DNA of 64,000 bases. Source: a virus. The notes under the pieces were generated by a model, which saw only the letters and a list, made by a program, of their open reading frames with translations, did no database searches and was not told the origin of the DNA. The translations under genes and the position numbers were made by a program. The stretch's first letter is position 1. The number at the start of each line of letters is the position of its first letter. Below are positions 32,784 through 41,215 of the stretch, piece by piece. The stretch is taken from positions 1-64,000 of the IMG/VR virus record IMGVR_UViG_3300034018_001348. One strand, 5' to 3'.

Positions 32784-33527
32784 ATGCAAAAACCTACAAA
32801 AGGAATTAAACCAAAACCAACATCTGATGTTACAGGTGACAAAGTTGATAAAAAAACTAAAAAACAATTAATTTGTTCGTTGGTTAAAAAGAAAACTAAA
32901 GAAAAATTTTTATCAGAGGGTCAAAGAAAATATTACGATATTCTTAACAACAATCAGATAACAATTTGTTCCGGACCCGCAGGTGTAGGTAAAAGTTATA
33001 TCGCAATGAAAGCAGCTGTTGATTTATTGTTAGATGAAACAAATTTTTATGAAAAAATAATAATTGTTAGGCCAGCCGTTGAAGCAGAAGAAAAACTTGG
33101 TAGTTTACCAGGTGGAGTAGAAGAAAAATTAGACCCTTATATTTTTCCATCTTATTATCTTTTAAATAAAATTATAGGTAAAGAGACAAGGGAAAAATTA
33201 AAAGAAATTGAAGCGATTGAAGTATTTGCATTGGCTTACATGAGAGGAATGAATATCGACAATTCAATATTAATTTTTGAAGAAGCCCAAAATTCCACCC
33301 CAAGTCAAATGAAACTTCTTTTAACAAGAATTGGATTTAATTCAAAATTCTTTATTTCAGGGGATTTGGAACAATTTGATAGACATAAAGATAGAACACA
33401 AACCGGGTTATGGGATGCTCTTAAAAAGTTTCAAGATTTAGAAGATGTTGGGACATTTGAATTTAGTTCTGAGGATATTGTGAGAAATCCATTAATTTCT
33501 AAAATATTAAAAAGATACGAACCATGA
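32784..33527 (+). CDS. phoH: PhoH-like P-loop ATPase
   Basis: A 247-residue PhoH-family protein. Walker A is 'CSGPAGVGKSYIAMKAA', followed by 'IIIVRPAVEAEEKLGSLPGG', Walker B 'NSILIFEEAQNSTPSQMKLL' and the sensor 'FISGDLEQFD'. PhoH is common in phages; its role there (RNA metabolism or phosphate stress) is unsettled. A basic N-terminal extension of about 40 residues precedes the ATPase core. Its stop overlaps the next ATG by 4 nt. Confidence 0.92.
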   Translation: MQKPTKGIKPKPTSDVTGDKVDKKTKKQLICSLVKKKTKEKFLSEGQRKYYDILNNNQITICSGPAGVGKSYIAMKAAVDLLLDETNFYEKIIIVRPAVEAEEKLGSLPGGVEEKLDPYIFPSYYLLNKIIGKETREKLKEIEAIEVFALAYMRGMNIDNSILIFEEAQNSTPSQMKLLLTRIGFNSKFFISGDLEQFDRHKDRTQTGLWDALKKFQDLEDVGTFEFSSEDIVRNPLISKILKRYEP

Positions 33528-34123
33528 GAATTGGGATAGAGTTAAATGGGGTGTTGAGAGATACCCTTAAAAAAATACAACAAGAGTACGAAAAATGGTA
33601 TATTGAAAATCCATTTAAAGAAGAAGGTGAAGAGGGATTTGAATATCAAGTAATCTCTGATTTGACAACTTTGAATATCATGACTCACCTTAAATTTAAA
33701 AATGAGGACGAATTATATGATTTTCTTTATAAAGAACATACAATGGAGATTTTCGGTCATTCGGGGTCTGTTGAAATATCGAGTATGTCCGACTTTAACG
33801 AATTTTATTTGGACATTAGGGATAATCATGATGTTTTAATTGTTTCCGATGAAATGGGTAAATCAAAACCAGCTTCATTATTTTTTATTTCAAAATTTGG
33901 TTGTTTAGTCGAAACTATAAAATTTTATAGCGAATCAACAATAAATTTGATGTGGGATTCAATAGACGTTTTACTTACCGCAAATCCTAAACTATTATTA
34001 GACTATCCTGAGGGTAAAACGATAATAAAGTTTAACACCATTTATAACTCAGAAATTAACATCGAGCACTCAATATCAAGTATTAAAGAGCTCAAATCTA
34101 AAATCGAAAAAATTTATGATTAA
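33524..34123 (+). CDS. HAD-like protein with degenerate motif I
   Basis: A 199-residue protein resembling HAD-family 5'-nucleotidases of phages: it opens 'MRIGIELNGVLRDT', has a helical cap region, then 'HDVLIVSDEMGKSKPASLFF' and 'DVLLTANPKLL'. In active HAD enzymes motif I is D-x-D-G; here it is E6-L-N8-G, so both aspartates, including the phosphorylated nucleophile, are substituted. It is probably not a phosphatase and may bind nucleotides or act as a regulator. It overlaps both neighbours by a few bases. Confidence 0.65.
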   Translation: MRIGIELNGVLRDTLKKIQQEYEKWYIENPFKEEGEEGFEYQVISDLTTLNIMTHLKFKNEDELYDFLYKEHTMEIFGHSGSVEISSMSDFNEFYLDIRDNHDVLIVSDEMGKSKPASLFFISKFGCLVETIKFYSESTINLMWDSIDVLLTANPKLLLDYPEGKTIIKFNTIYNSEINIEHSISSIKELKSKIEKIYD

Positions 34124-34394
34124 TGTATTAGGAGAAGTTTATTATATTGACTTAGACTTAGTTGAAGAATACATTGGAATCTCCAATGATAATGAGACAC
34201 TGTCAGGAGACACATCCGAAGTGAAAATAAATATTGTTAAGTTTGACTTAGTAAAAATGATGTTAGACACGGTATTATCAGAGCATGATGAGCTTGACGA
34301 AACATTAGGTATGAAACAAACATCAAATACCAGTATACCATTTAGAATTGCCTTCAATAGCCTATTAAACAAAAAACTTATAAATCACTATTAA
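34116..34394 (+). CDS. small hypothetical protein
   Basis: A 92-residue acidic protein ('MINVLGEVYYIDLDLVEEYIG') with a short beta start and a helical second half ('FDLVKMMLDTVLSEHDELDE'). It begins eight bases before the end of the HAD-like gene and ends three bases before the next transferase gene. Family unknown. Confidence 0.55.
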   Translation: MINVLGEVYYIDLDLVEEYIGISNDNETLSGDTSEVKINIVKFDLVKMMLDTVLSEHDELDETLGMKQTSNTSIPFRIAFNSLLNKKLINHY

Positions 34395-34397
34395 AAT

Positions 34398-35450
34398 ATG
34401 GAAAATTCGTTAGAAGAAAAAGTAAAACAATCCATCCAAACATTAAGAGACAAACAATCAAGAATTTATCTATTAGTTCAAGACACTAAAGGTAATGCAA
34501 GAGCATCTGTTCGTTTTATGTATCAAATGGGCAAAACATTAAAAGACAATGGGTTCAACCCAATCATACTTCATGAAAAGGTAGATTATGCCGGAGTTGT
34601 TGCATGGTTAGACGAATCTTATATGGAGTTACCTCACAAGGCAATTGAAGGTCAAAATTTGGAGATATCTCCTGAAGATTTTTTGATTATTCCAGAAGTA
34701 TTTGGTTACATAATGGACCAAGTTAAACAATTACCATGTGCTAAAATTGTGTTGACTCAATCATACTCATATATGTTAGAAACGTTACAACCAGGTCAAA
34801 CTTGGTCTCAATTTGGGTTTATGAAATGTATCACAACTAATAATAAACAAAAAGAATATATTGAGAAAGTTATGAGAAGTTGTTCTTTTGATATTCTTGA
34901 ACCTTATATTAGTGAAGTTTTTACACCTAAATTATTACCCGCAATGCCAATCATTGGTATTCATACTAAAGACCAAAGTGATGCAGTCAATCTAATTAAA
35001 ACATTTTATTTGAGGTTTCCTCAGTATCGTTGGTTTACCTTTAGAGATTTAAGAGGTTTATCTGAAGTAGAATTTGCTAATTCTCTTAAAGATTGTTTTG
35101 TTAGTGTTTGGGTAGATAATGAAAGTGGATTTGGTACATTTCCATTAGAATCTATGAAATCAAATGTTCCTGTGATAGGTAAAGTTCCCGACTTACCTCC
35201 GACTTGGATGAATGAAGATAACGGTATTTGGATAACAGACCATACATTACTTGCTGATGTTATTTCAGATTTTATTCAAAATTGGTTAGAGGATAATATT
35301 AAACCTGAACTTTATGATGAAATGAAAAAAACATCAGAACAGTTTTCGGACAAACAAAAATTTGAATCATCAGTAGTTTCATTATTTGAAAATTACCTAA
35401 ATACGAGAGCGGATGCGTTCGAACAACAAATCACTAAAACAGAAGAATAA
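34398..35450 (+). CDS. glycosyltransferase family 4-like (GT-B)
   Basis: A 350-residue GT-B-type protein. The N-terminal domain has 'RIYLLVQDTKGNARASVRFM' and 'FNPIILHE'. The C-terminal domain has 'FVSVWVDNESGFGTFPLESM', the E-S-G-F-G-x-x-x-x-E motif of GT4 enzymes, then 'VPVIGKVPDLPPTW'. It transfers a sugar from a nucleotide donor; acceptor unknown. One base separates its stop from the ATG of the next transferase. Confidence 0.8.
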   Translation: MENSLEEKVKQSIQTLRDKQSRIYLLVQDTKGNARASVRFMYQMGKTLKDNGFNPIILHEKVDYAGVVAWLDESYMELPHKAIEGQNLEISPEDFLIIPEVFGYIMDQVKQLPCAKIVLTQSYSYMLETLQPGQTWSQFGFMKCITTNNKQKEYIEKVMRSCSFDILEPYISEVFTPKLLPAMPIIGIHTKDQSDAVNLIKTFYLRFPQYRWFTFRDLRGLSEVEFANSLKDCFVSVWVDNESGFGTFPLESMKSNVPVIGKVPDLPPTWMNEDNGIWITDHTLLADVISDFIQNWLEDNIKPELYDEMKKTSEQFSDKQKFESSVVSLFENYLNTRADAFEQQITKTEE

Positions 35451-35451
35451 T

Positions 35452-36258
35452 ATGGAAAACAAATTATCACTTTCAATTATATTACCAATCAAATCTTCAA
35501 AAGTAAAAGACTTTGAAGACTATTTTAATAAGGCAATTGAGTCTATTAAAAATCAACAAGTCAGTATTGAAGAATTAGTAATAGTACATACTCCTGAAGA
35601 ATCATTAGTGTCTTTCATTAGCGGATACGACTTTGGAGAATTAAAGATTAATAAATTAGTTTGGGATAAAGACCCGAGTTATATGGACCAAGTTAACCAT
35701 GGTATTAAAAACGCTAAAGGTGAGTGGATTTCATTATTTGAGTTTGATGATGAATATTCTTCAATTTGGTTTAAAAATGTTAAAAAATATACAGAATCTT
35801 ACCCCGAAATACAAATGTTTTTACCGGTAGTTGTTGAGACTGACGATAAAGGAGTGTTCGCAGGATTCACCAATGAGGCTACTTTTGCGGCAAATTTTAC
35901 ACAAGAGATGGGATTTTTGACAAATGAAACATTGCAGAATTATCAAAATTTCCAAACTGCCGGGTCAGTTTTTAAAAAAGAAATTATTGAAGATTTTGGA
36001 GGATTTAAATCGTCAATTAAATTAACATTTATCTATGAATTTTTATTAAGGTTAACTTATAATTCAGTTTCAATTATGACCATCCCAAAGCTTGGATACA
36101 AACATATTAATATGAGAGAAGGTTCTATTTTTTGGAACTATAAGTTTGGTGAATCAGTAATGACTGAAGATGAGGTAAAATTTTGGATTCAAACGGCAAA
36201 ACGAGAATACTTTTTCGTTGAGGATAGAGCCATAAAGTATGAACCATTAAATGAGTAA
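35452..36258 (+). CDS. GT2-like glycosyltransferase
   Basis: A 268-residue protein started at ATG 35452 ('MENKLSLSIILPIKSSK'), directly after the preceding stop; an in-frame upstream ATG at 35413 would lie within the previous gene. 'FNKAIESIKNQQVSIEELVI' and 'GEWISLFEFDDEYSSIWF' (acidic F-D-D-E in place of DxD) fit GT2. The C-terminal half 'FGGFKSSIKLTFIYEFLLRL' resembles the acceptor-binding region. The metal-binding motif is slightly atypical. Its stop adjoins the late sigma factor gene with no gap. Confidence 0.75.
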   Translation: MENKLSLSIILPIKSSKVKDFEDYFNKAIESIKNQQVSIEELVIVHTPEESLVSFISGYDFGELKINKLVWDKDPSYMDQVNHGIKNAKGEWISLFEFDDEYSSIWFKNVKKYTESYPEIQMFLPVVVETDDKGVFAGFTNEATFAANFTQEMGFLTNETLQNYQNFQTAGSVFKKEIIEDFGGFKSSIKLTFIYEFLLRLTYNSVSIMTIPKLGYKHINMREGSIFWNYKFGESVMTEDEVKFWIQTAKREYFFVEDRAIKYEPLNE

Positions 36259-37005
36259 ATGCAAGAAACTCTATCTGCGTCAACAGAAGATGTTTTATCG
36301 AAAAAAAGAGGTAGGAAAACCGTTAATTTAAACTATTTTGATGTAAGAGAAGAATTAGCCGTAAGGAATTTTTTAATTGCGGAAACCTTTGAGGAAAAAA
36401 ATAAAATTTATAATGAATTTTTAAGAGGGCCTTTAGATAAAATGATATCTTCTATTATTAGACGATACAAATTATATCGTAAAGATATGAATTTTACTGA
36501 AATTCATACGGACACTCACTCATTTTTGATGACAAAAGTTGATAAATTCAAACCATCAAAAGAGAAAAAAGCGTATTCGTATTTTGGTACCATTTGTAAA
36601 AATTATTTAATGGGTCAAATAATTAAAGACCAAAAAGAAACTAATAGGAGAGTATCTTATGAAGACATTTCCACCAGTATTGAAGAAAGACCGGATATGA
36701 TTTATAGAATTGATGATGATATTGTTGAAAGTCATGCCATCATCAATGAGTATCTTAAGGAATTAAAAGACTTCATTGAGAAAGAATCATTAAACGATAA
36801 TGAAAAAAAATTAGGTTACGCTCTTATTGATTTATTTGATAATTATGAACAGATTTTTTCAGGGGCGGATAATAACAAATTTAATAAAAATGTTATACTT
36901 CTTTCGTTAAGAGAAATGACTAACTTGAGTACTAAAGAAATTCGTAGTTCAATTAAACGATTTAAAAAACTTTACCTAATTATTCAGGTAAAAATGAAAA
37001 ACTAA
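36259..37005 (+). CDS. late sigma factor-like protein (T4 gp55-like)
   Basis: A 248-residue protein with a sigma-70 region 2-like core around residues 85-135: 'VDKFKPSKEKKAYSYFGTIC' then 'KNYLMGQIIKDQKETNRR', which parallels the -10-binding helix of T4 gp55 and group 4 sigmas. A C-terminal helical segment 'SLREMTNLSTKEIRSSIKRF' has helix-turn-helix character and may stand for region 4 or contact phage coactivators. It would direct host RNA polymerase to late genes. The recurring TATTTATA octamer (T4 late promoters have TATAAATA) is a candidate target. It is followed 20 bases later by baseplate genes. Confidence 0.75.
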   Translation: MQETLSASTEDVLSKKRGRKTVNLNYFDVREELAVRNFLIAETFEEKNKIYNEFLRGPLDKMISSIIRRYKLYRKDMNFTEIHTDTHSFLMTKVDKFKPSKEKKAYSYFGTICKNYLMGQIIKDQKETNRRVSYEDISTSIEERPDMIYRIDDDIVESHAIINEYLKELKDFIEKESLNDNEKKLGYALIDLFDNYEQIFSGADNNKFNKNVILLSLREMTNLSTKEIRSSIKRFKKLYLIIQVKMKN

Positions 37006-37024
37006 ATGGGAAGTATTTATTAAT

Positions 37025-37390
37025 ATGGCAAGACCTACAAGAAAAGAAATTAATTTTTCAAAAGACTCTATATTATCTCTTATGCAAGAAATCTACAATG
37101 AACTTGTTGAGCAAAGACAAACCGCGATTAGAATTCAAAACAAAATGTTGGCAATGTTGAAGGACCCTTCCGATATGATTACTATTGGTCCGGTAATTGA
37201 AAAACAACAAAAAATTGTTAATGATTGCGTCGAGAAAAAAATTAGTCTTTCTAAACTACAGTCAAGTATTTGGGAAAAATCTAGTAATAATACTGAGTCA
37301 TTTTCAATGGCTGACTTAGACGATGATTTAATACAGAATCTTATTGAAAAGGATGTTTCTGATGATTTGGAAACATATAAAATGAAATAA
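37025..37390 (+). CDS. hypothetical helical protein
   Basis: A 121-residue, almost entirely helical protein ('SKDSILSLMQEIYNELVEQR', then 'IQNKMLAMLKDPSDMITIGP'), acidic at the C-terminus. It heads the baseplate gene series, three bases after a TATTTATT motif. The length and heptad-like Leu/Ile spacing suggest a coiled coil. No family recognised; possibly a chaperone or tail-assembly protein. Confidence 0.55.
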   Translation: MARPTRKEINFSKDSILSLMQEIYNELVEQRQTAIRIQNKMLAMLKDPSDMITIGPVIEKQQKIVNDCVEKKISLSKLQSSIWEKSSNNTESFSMADLDDDLIQNLIEKDVSDDLETYKMK

Positions 37391-37396
37391 GATATT

Positions 37397-39466
37397 ATGG
37401 CAATACCTGATTTAGTAAATTCTGAACAAAAAATTCAAAGTAGACTTAACGCAATTAAGACATTTAATGATGTGTCTCAATCGGAAAAGTCTTTAATTAA
37501 AAATGCGGGTAATTCATTATCTAAATCTACCGCAGAAATATCGACACAACTTAATAAAATTAAAGACTTACAAAAAAGGTATTTAAAAGACCCTCTAAAT
37601 TCAACTGACAAATTATTAAATTTTTTAGGGACAACTAAAGGAAATGGGTCTGAGTCATTAGGATACCTTAAAAAAAAAGTACTCGAAGTTGCGGTTAAAA
37701 TTGAACCAACAATTGCAGCAATAGTTAAAGAACAAACAATTAAGGCTTTGGGGTGTTCTCAGGAACAAACCTATACAGGTTTTAATCTTAACGGACTTCA
37801 AATAAGTCCATTATCCACATTACCTCAATCTGAAGGTATTTACATTCCTATACAATCGATTGATTTCTTTTCTAATTTAAAAAATTCACCAGACACTAAA
37901 TTTGGTAAAATGTTTTATGAAAAACCGGTTCCGTCCGCTAGTACGATATTTAAACCGTATGGTGGGACAAAGTCATTTCCAATGAACAAACAAATGTATC
38001 AACTTACCGAGACTCAAAATTTAGGTAAATCATTTTCACAAATTAACGGTAAAAATTACTTAGGTAAATCCGGTCAAAATTTATTTGATTTCCAATACAC
38101 TAAACAAAATAGCTTTCAAGTAACCGGAGATTATTATAGAGTATTGTTACTTAATCGAGAAAATAATATAAATAATGTTGGTGAATTTTTATCGGATTAT
38201 TATAGTACTATTAAATTAATTGACCCAGTTGATGTTGGAATGCAATTAGTTAATATTGTTTCAGGCGCAATCAGTATAAATTCTCAAATTGGTAGTGGGG
38301 AAATAACTAATCAATCAAAATTTATGCTAATCGCTCAACGAATTTTAGGACTTTGTTTTGATTCAAGGCAAGAAATTGATGTTAGTGGTACCGCTAAAAT
38401 TGCGGAATTAGATGGGGTTGATGATAGTTTTTTTGAATTAACGGAGATTGATTTAAGAAATATAGAAATTGAAATTTCAAATATTCAAAACGGGGTAATG
38501 GAATTTGTTGATTGTGATAACGTTAAATTACCTGTTGATACAGAATCATTGGTTTCTCAGCTTGTTGATTTTCGAGATAATGTTGATAATCAAACAACTG
38601 AACAACAAGTTAACACTATTAATACAATTGTTAATTCAATTTCACAAAACCCTCAGTGGTCTCTGATGATTCCATCTAATTTTAATGCTAGTGTTGCAAT
38701 TGATAAAAATATAATTAAAAAAATACCTTTGGCGGTTGCATCTGGAGTTTTATCTCCCAAAGTCTTATTACCACTTTATACTTTACTCTCAGTTGTTCAA
38801 TCAGGGGCGACCTATACTTATAACCAACAGGTAACTTCAGTAAATCAAGTTATTCAATCAGGTAATAGTAATACAACACAAGGGAGTAATATTGTTGCAG
38901 ATGGTGCTGATTTTTTAAAGAAATATAAAAAATTCTCAATCGAAGTTATATCTTTAATTAATAGCGAATTCTTAAAAGTGTTATTTCAAGAATTAAAAAA
39001 AGATATTTTAAATTTAGTCGTATTAATTTTAAAGGATGTGACAAAATCTCAAAGATTAAAAAAATACGCAATTATTTTAAAATTAGTTCAGTTGGCATTA
39101 ATTGTATCACAACTAATCAATGACTATCGAAAATGTAAGTCATTAATGAGTAACATTTTATTATTACTTAACACAATTAACGGATTAGGTCCTAAACAAT
39201 TAATTAGTAGGAATGCTATACCCCTACCATTATTATACATGGCTCAATTTTTACCGGGATTTTCACCTGAAAGAGCTTCGATTAATACTATTGAATTACT
39301 ACAAGGGATAGGAATACCAACAGGTACATTACCTGACGGTTCCCCGAATTTAATGTTATTATATAATTTAATGGCGAATAAAGGTGTTGATACGGAAAGA
39401 GCAGAAAATGAATGGGTGCAAGTCGCCATTACAAGTCCCGCCACAGGTGTCGGAAAACCAGTATAA
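37397..39466 (+). CDS. large baseplate/tail structural protein
   Basis: A 689-residue protein. The N-terminal 120 residues are coiled-coil-like ('SKSTAEISTQLNKIKDLQKR'). The middle is beta-rich with Tyr/Asn/Gln segments. Residues about 530-615 contain long hydrophobic helices ('FQELKKDILNLVVLILKDVT', 'YAIILKLVQLALIVSQLIND') that could be membrane-active or form a buried bundle. It lies upstream of the gp5-like gene with only a 68-residue gene between, so a baseplate hub or tape-associated role is likely. No family recognised by eye. Confidence 0.6.
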   Translation: MAIPDLVNSEQKIQSRLNAIKTFNDVSQSEKSLIKNAGNSLSKSTAEISTQLNKIKDLQKRYLKDPLNSTDKLLNFLGTTKGNGSESLGYLKKKVLEVAVKIEPTIAAIVKEQTIKALGCSQEQTYTGFNLNGLQISPLSTLPQSEGIYIPIQSIDFFSNLKNSPDTKFGKMFYEKPVPSASTIFKPYGGTKSFPMNKQMYQLTETQNLGKSFSQINGKNYLGKSGQNLFDFQYTKQNSFQVTGDYYRVLLLNRENNINNVGEFLSDYYSTIKLIDPVDVGMQLVNIVSGAISINSQIGSGEITNQSKFMLIAQRILGLCFDSRQEIDVSGTAKIAELDGVDDSFFELTEIDLRNIEIEISNIQNGVMEFVDCDNVKLPVDTESLVSQLVDFRDNVDNQTTEQQVNTINTIVNSISQNPQWSLMIPSNFNASVAIDKNIIKKIPLAVASGVLSPKVLLPLYTLLSVVQSGATYTYNQQVTSVNQVIQSGNSNTTQGSNIVADGADFLKKYKKFSIEVISLINSEFLKVLFQELKKDILNLVVLILKDVTKSQRLKKYAIILKLVQLALIVSQLINDYRKCKSLMSNILLLLNTINGLGPKQLISRNAIPLPLLYMAQFLPGFSPERASINTIELLQGIGIPTGTLPDGSPNLMLLYNLMANKGVDTERAENEWVQVAITSPATGVGKPV

Positions 39467-39467
39467 T

Positions 39468-39674
39468 ATGAAAAAAGAAGAATTTGAAAATATAATTAAG
39501 GAGCAATCTAATCTCAAAAACTTACCTAACCAAAAATTAGTTGAGTTCATGGATTTACTATCTTCAGATTTTGAAGGTACTAAACAAAGTATAATAAACT
39601 CAACACTTTATTTAGATAAAGTCGAGGAGTTATATAATAACACTTTAAAAGTTTATCAAGAAAGAACTAAATAA
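39468..39674 (+). CDS. small helical protein
   Basis: A 68-residue protein started at ATG 39468, just after the previous stop; an in-frame start further upstream would lie inside that gene. It is a helical acidic/basic protein ('MKKEEFENIIKEQSNLKNLP') ending 'NNTLKVYQERTK'. Its stop overlaps the ATG of the gp5-like gene by one base. Position suggests a small baseplate component or chaperone. Confidence 0.6.
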   Translation: MKKEEFENIIKEQSNLKNLPNQKLVEFMDLLSSDFEGTKQSIINSTLYLDKVEELYNNTLKVYQERTK

Positions 39675-41194
39675 TGAGTAAACCTATATTTTATCAATGT
39701 ATTGTCTTAGATAATCAAGACCCTCTAATGCTTGGGAGAGTAAGGGCTAGAATAGTTACGGACAATTACGAAGATATTCTTAAGAGTATTGATAGTCCTA
39801 AATGGAATCCTGAAAAAGACCCATGGACTTCAAGGGACCCGTTAGTGTTTAATTCATTATTACCTTATTTTGTTTATCAAGTTCCAAAGGTTGACGAGTT
39901 AATTCAAGTAATGTTTTTAAATGTTGATTTTAAATATCAAAATCAATATTACGTTCAGAATAATTTCTCAAGTCCGACATCCACATTTAAAGAATTTAAT
40001 TTTGGTGCAAATAAATTCACTGGGACCGGTTTTCAGATTGAGAACCCAAGACCACTAAAAAATCAAAATGGGACTTACACCGATAATGGTATTCATGAGG
40101 GGGTATTTCCTCAACCAGGTGATAACGCTTTATTAGGACGTGGTAGTGCCGATATTGTTATAAAACAAGATGAGGTTTTATTAAGGGCGGGAAAATTTAA
40201 AGGTGAAACATTACAACCGAATGTAGTACCTGTCGGTAATTCTCAAAGAGGATTTTTCCAACTTACCAAATTTAATAGTGTTAAACAAAGTTTGGCACCA
40301 AAAACTTATTTTGAACTTAAAGAAAATGTTCTTTTAACCAAATATCTAATAGAATGGGTTGTTAATAATCCTGAAAATAGTCAAGATAAGTTTGGAGGTT
40401 CCGTTTATTTATATCAATTAAAATCAGATATTTCTGTTAATACAAAAAATTTAACAGTTGGTAGTCCTATTAATGAAAATCTAAAACAATTAATAACAAC
40501 ACAAGATTTTTCATTATTAACTAAATCGGACACAATTAAATTCATTAACGCATTTATTAAAAAATGTAATGATAAAAGTCCTTCAATTGGGGGAGTTGTA
40601 ACTTTTTCATCTAATGCTCAAGACACCAATTTCCCAATATTTTTTAGACCATCAAATTCAATGTATTCATTAATTAATTCAACCTCATCTAGCATTGAAT
40701 CAATTAATATTTCTCAAATATATAAAGAGGTTAAATTAAACTCTGCAGACCCAGGAGGTTATGGATTTATTTATGTTAAAGGTAAAGTGACTTTACGTAC
40801 TCCTTTAGTTCCTGTTAAAGTAGTTGTCCCACAAGATACTTATATTAGTACAGAGTCAACATATGGCGCTATTGGTGCGGATAAATTATATTTGTTGTCT
40901 CATCTATCTCAAATACCGGGTAAATCAAAAATAAATTTTGATAATACATTATATGGAATTGATACTAAAAAATTCGCAGATGACATTGAACCTAATACTT
41001 CAAGTATGGTTAGAGGTGAAGAACTTTTAGAATTAATCAGTTTAATTGTTAGATTCTTGGTTAGTCACACACACGCTTATCCAGGATTACCCCCTGTTAA
41101 TGTCACTCAAGATGGTTCTAACGTTGCAAACATACTTACTGAAATGCAAAATGCCTATACTAAAATACTTAATGAAAATATTCGACTTAATTGA
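39674..41194 (+). CDS. baseplate hub/spike protein with gp5-like OB domain
   Basis: A 506-residue protein. The N-terminal 110 residues match the OB-fold domain of T4 gp5/VgrG-type hub proteins: 'YQCIVLDNQDPLMLGRVRAR', 'DPWTSRDPLVFNSLLPYFVY' and 'PKVDELIQVMFLN'. No lysozyme domain follows; the rest is beta-rich with 'GVFPQPGDNALLGRGSADIV' (the 'sGRgs' pattern common after the OB domain) and a C-terminal helical segment with 'SHTHAYPGLPP'. It would sit at the centre of the baseplate. Lytic activity must come from another protein. Confidence 0.75.
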   Translation: MSKPIFYQCIVLDNQDPLMLGRVRARIVTDNYEDILKSIDSPKWNPEKDPWTSRDPLVFNSLLPYFVYQVPKVDELIQVMFLNVDFKYQNQYYVQNNFSSPTSTFKEFNFGANKFTGTGFQIENPRPLKNQNGTYTDNGIHEGVFPQPGDNALLGRGSADIVIKQDEVLLRAGKFKGETLQPNVVPVGNSQRGFFQLTKFNSVKQSLAPKTYFELKENVLLTKYLIEWVVNNPENSQDKFGGSVYLYQLKSDISVNTKNLTVGSPINENLKQLITTQDFSLLTKSDTIKFINAFIKKCNDKSPSIGGVVTFSSNAQDTNFPIFFRPSNSMYSLINSTSSSIESINISQIYKEVKLNSADPGGYGFIYVKGKVTLRTPLVPVKVVVPQDTYISTESTYGAIGADKLYLLSHLSQIPGKSKINFDNTLYGIDTKKFADDIEPNTSSMVRGEELLELISLIVRFLVSHTHAYPGLPPVNVTQDGSNVANILTEMQNAYTKILNENIRLN

Positions 41195-41202
41195 TATTTA
41201 TA
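41195..41202 (+). promoter_or_regulatory. TATTTATA motif, 13 nt before an ATG
   Basis: Exact octamer directly after the gp5-like gene's stop and 13 bases before the ATG at 41216. Confidence 0.4.
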
Positions 41203-41215
41203 ATTAAAAAGATAG

